64,000 nucleotides of DNA from the NCBI GenBank assembly GCA_949296425.1, contig CASFPN010000042.1, forward strand, positions 1 through 64,000. Direction: 5' to 3'. Each line of letters starts with the position of its first letter. Positions within the stretch are counted from its first letter, which is position 1. This document shows positions 63,403 through 64,000 of this stretch, piece after piece. The notes beneath the pieces are model-generated. The model was not told the DNA's origin. It did no database searches and worked only from the letters and a program-made list of their open reading frames with translations. This stretch comes from an uncultured bacterium (GTDB lineage: Bacteria > Cyanobacteriota > Vampirovibrionia > Gastranaerophilales > Gastranaerophilaceae). The position numbers and the translations under genes were made by a program.

Positions 63403-64000
63403 TTATGCTTTAACAAGAGATTTAGCAAATGATTCTGAGCTTCTGGAATTGATTTCATCTTTGACTTTTGAAATAAATTCGTCTACTCCCATTACACCTG
63501 CCTGCCCGATACCTCTTGCACGAACTGCAACCGCATTTGTGTCAATTTCCTTATCACCGATTACGCAAACGTAAGGGATTTTCTTATCCTGTAAGCTTTC
63601 TCTTATTTTATAATTCATGCTTTCTGAACGATCATCCAGATTTACCCTGAGGCCTGCATCACGCATTTTTTTGTAGACTTTTTCCGCAAAATCAATATGT
63701 TTTTCATTTGAAATCGGAACTATTGCGACCTGTGCAGGAGCAAGCCATGTCGGGAAAGCTCCTGCGTAGTGTTCAATTAAAATTCCGTGGAAGCGTTCCA
63801 TAGATCCGAAAATTACTCGGTGAAGCATAACAGGAGTTTTCATTGAGCCGTCTTTATCCTGATATTTGATATCAAATCTTTCAGGAAGATTAAAGTCTAA
63901 TTGGATTGTTGCACACTGCCATGTTCTGCCGATTGCATCTTTAACCTTAAAGTCAATTTTGGGGCCGTAGAATGCTCCGTCGCCTTCATTAATGTCATAT
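63403..64000 (-). CDS. thrS: Threonyl-tRNA synthetase, C-terminal part (continues beyond the window)
   Basis: Charges tRNA-Thr. The visible 3' part encodes the end of the class II catalytic core (GAFYGPKIDF, TWQCATIQLDF and the motif-3 region MLHRVIFGSMERF) and the anticodon-binding domain (FPTWLAPAQVAIVPIS, then ARGIGQAGVMGVDEFI). The frame runs to the window edge without a start codon that fits, so the N-terminus lies outside. A hairpin terminator follows the stop. Confidence 0.96.
   Translation of the reverse strand, partial: YDINEGDGAFYGPKIDFKVKDAIGRTWQCATIQLDFNLPERFDIKYQDKDGSMKTPVMLHRVIFGSMERFHGILIEHYAGAFPTWLAPAQVAIVPISNEKHIDFAEKVYKKMRDAGLRVNLDDRSESMNYKIRESLQDKKIPYVCVIGDKEIDTNAVAVRARGIGQAGVMGVDEFISKVKDEINSRSSESFAKSLVKA

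Overview
The window is AT-rich bacterial DNA with standard-code genes. The best taxonomic clue is a split RNA polymerase beta-prime gene: rpoB, rpoC1 and rpoC2 lie in tandem, and RpoC2 carries a very large insertion in the trigger-loop region. That is the cyanobacterial arrangement. There are no photosynthesis genes. There is an anaerobe-type oxygen defence cluster (Fur/PerR-type regulator, rubredoxin, two rubrerythrin-type proteins, flavodiiron protein) and there are prepilin-like proteins with a near-invariant FTLAEVLITLGIIGVVAAMT segment. I infer a non-photosynthetic, host-associated cyanobacterial relative (Melainabacteria/Vampirovibrionia, probably Gastranaerophilales).

Layout. 1-3.9 kb: 3' part of a large FHA-domain protein with a cysteine-peptidase-like region, plus a small helical protein. 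4-7.2 kb: tRNA-Lys, an orphan helical protein, galE, an acyltransferase and an SMR transporter. 7.2-9.9 kb: repeats, a small unknown gene behind a tandem-pentamer leader, pepA and a small MITE-like element. 9.9-14.4 kb: RNA and nucleotide metabolism run (rny, ymdB-like, PHP phosphoesterase, pilin-like, LOG). 14.5-17 kb: apt, a membrane glycosyltransferase and HU. 17.1-18.3 kb: a prepilin gene whose 5' end carries a G10 tract and a repeat element. 18.3-25.6 kb: minus-strand SWIM/SNF2 helicase, DUF212 protein, prenyl synthase, rsgA and two paralogous membrane proteins. 25.8-31.7 kb: efp, accB, accC, a decayed XRE regulator, MATE, ndk, tgt. 32-38.4 kb: mutS, tRNA-Leu, a large unknown protein, two copies of a promoter-plus-hairpin RNA element, and a LuxR-type regulator. 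38.4-43.5 kb: ricT, gpsA, murQ, ribH, a CcdA/thioredoxin pair and a MITE. 43.6-53 kb: rpoC2, rpoC1, rpoB. 53.1-57.4 kb: secreted protein, MITE, a broken small gene, M16 peptidase. 57.5-62.2 kb: coiled-coil protein and the oxygen-defence operon. 62.3-64 kb: a prepilin with an in-frame C10 tract and the 3' part of thrS.

Most genes are housekeeping. The unusual content lies between them: a family of non-coding elements with terminal inverted repeats (about 140-560 bp), long G/C homopolymers at about codon 11 of two prepilin reading frames (one in frame, one out of frame), tandem GG-rich pentamers just after two promoters, a duplicated CTTATCGA-hairpin-CTTATCGA transcript, and several promoters placed so that transcription would begin at or next to the start codon (leaderless mRNAs). 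All motif, promoter and repeat statements come from reading by eye; no searches were run.
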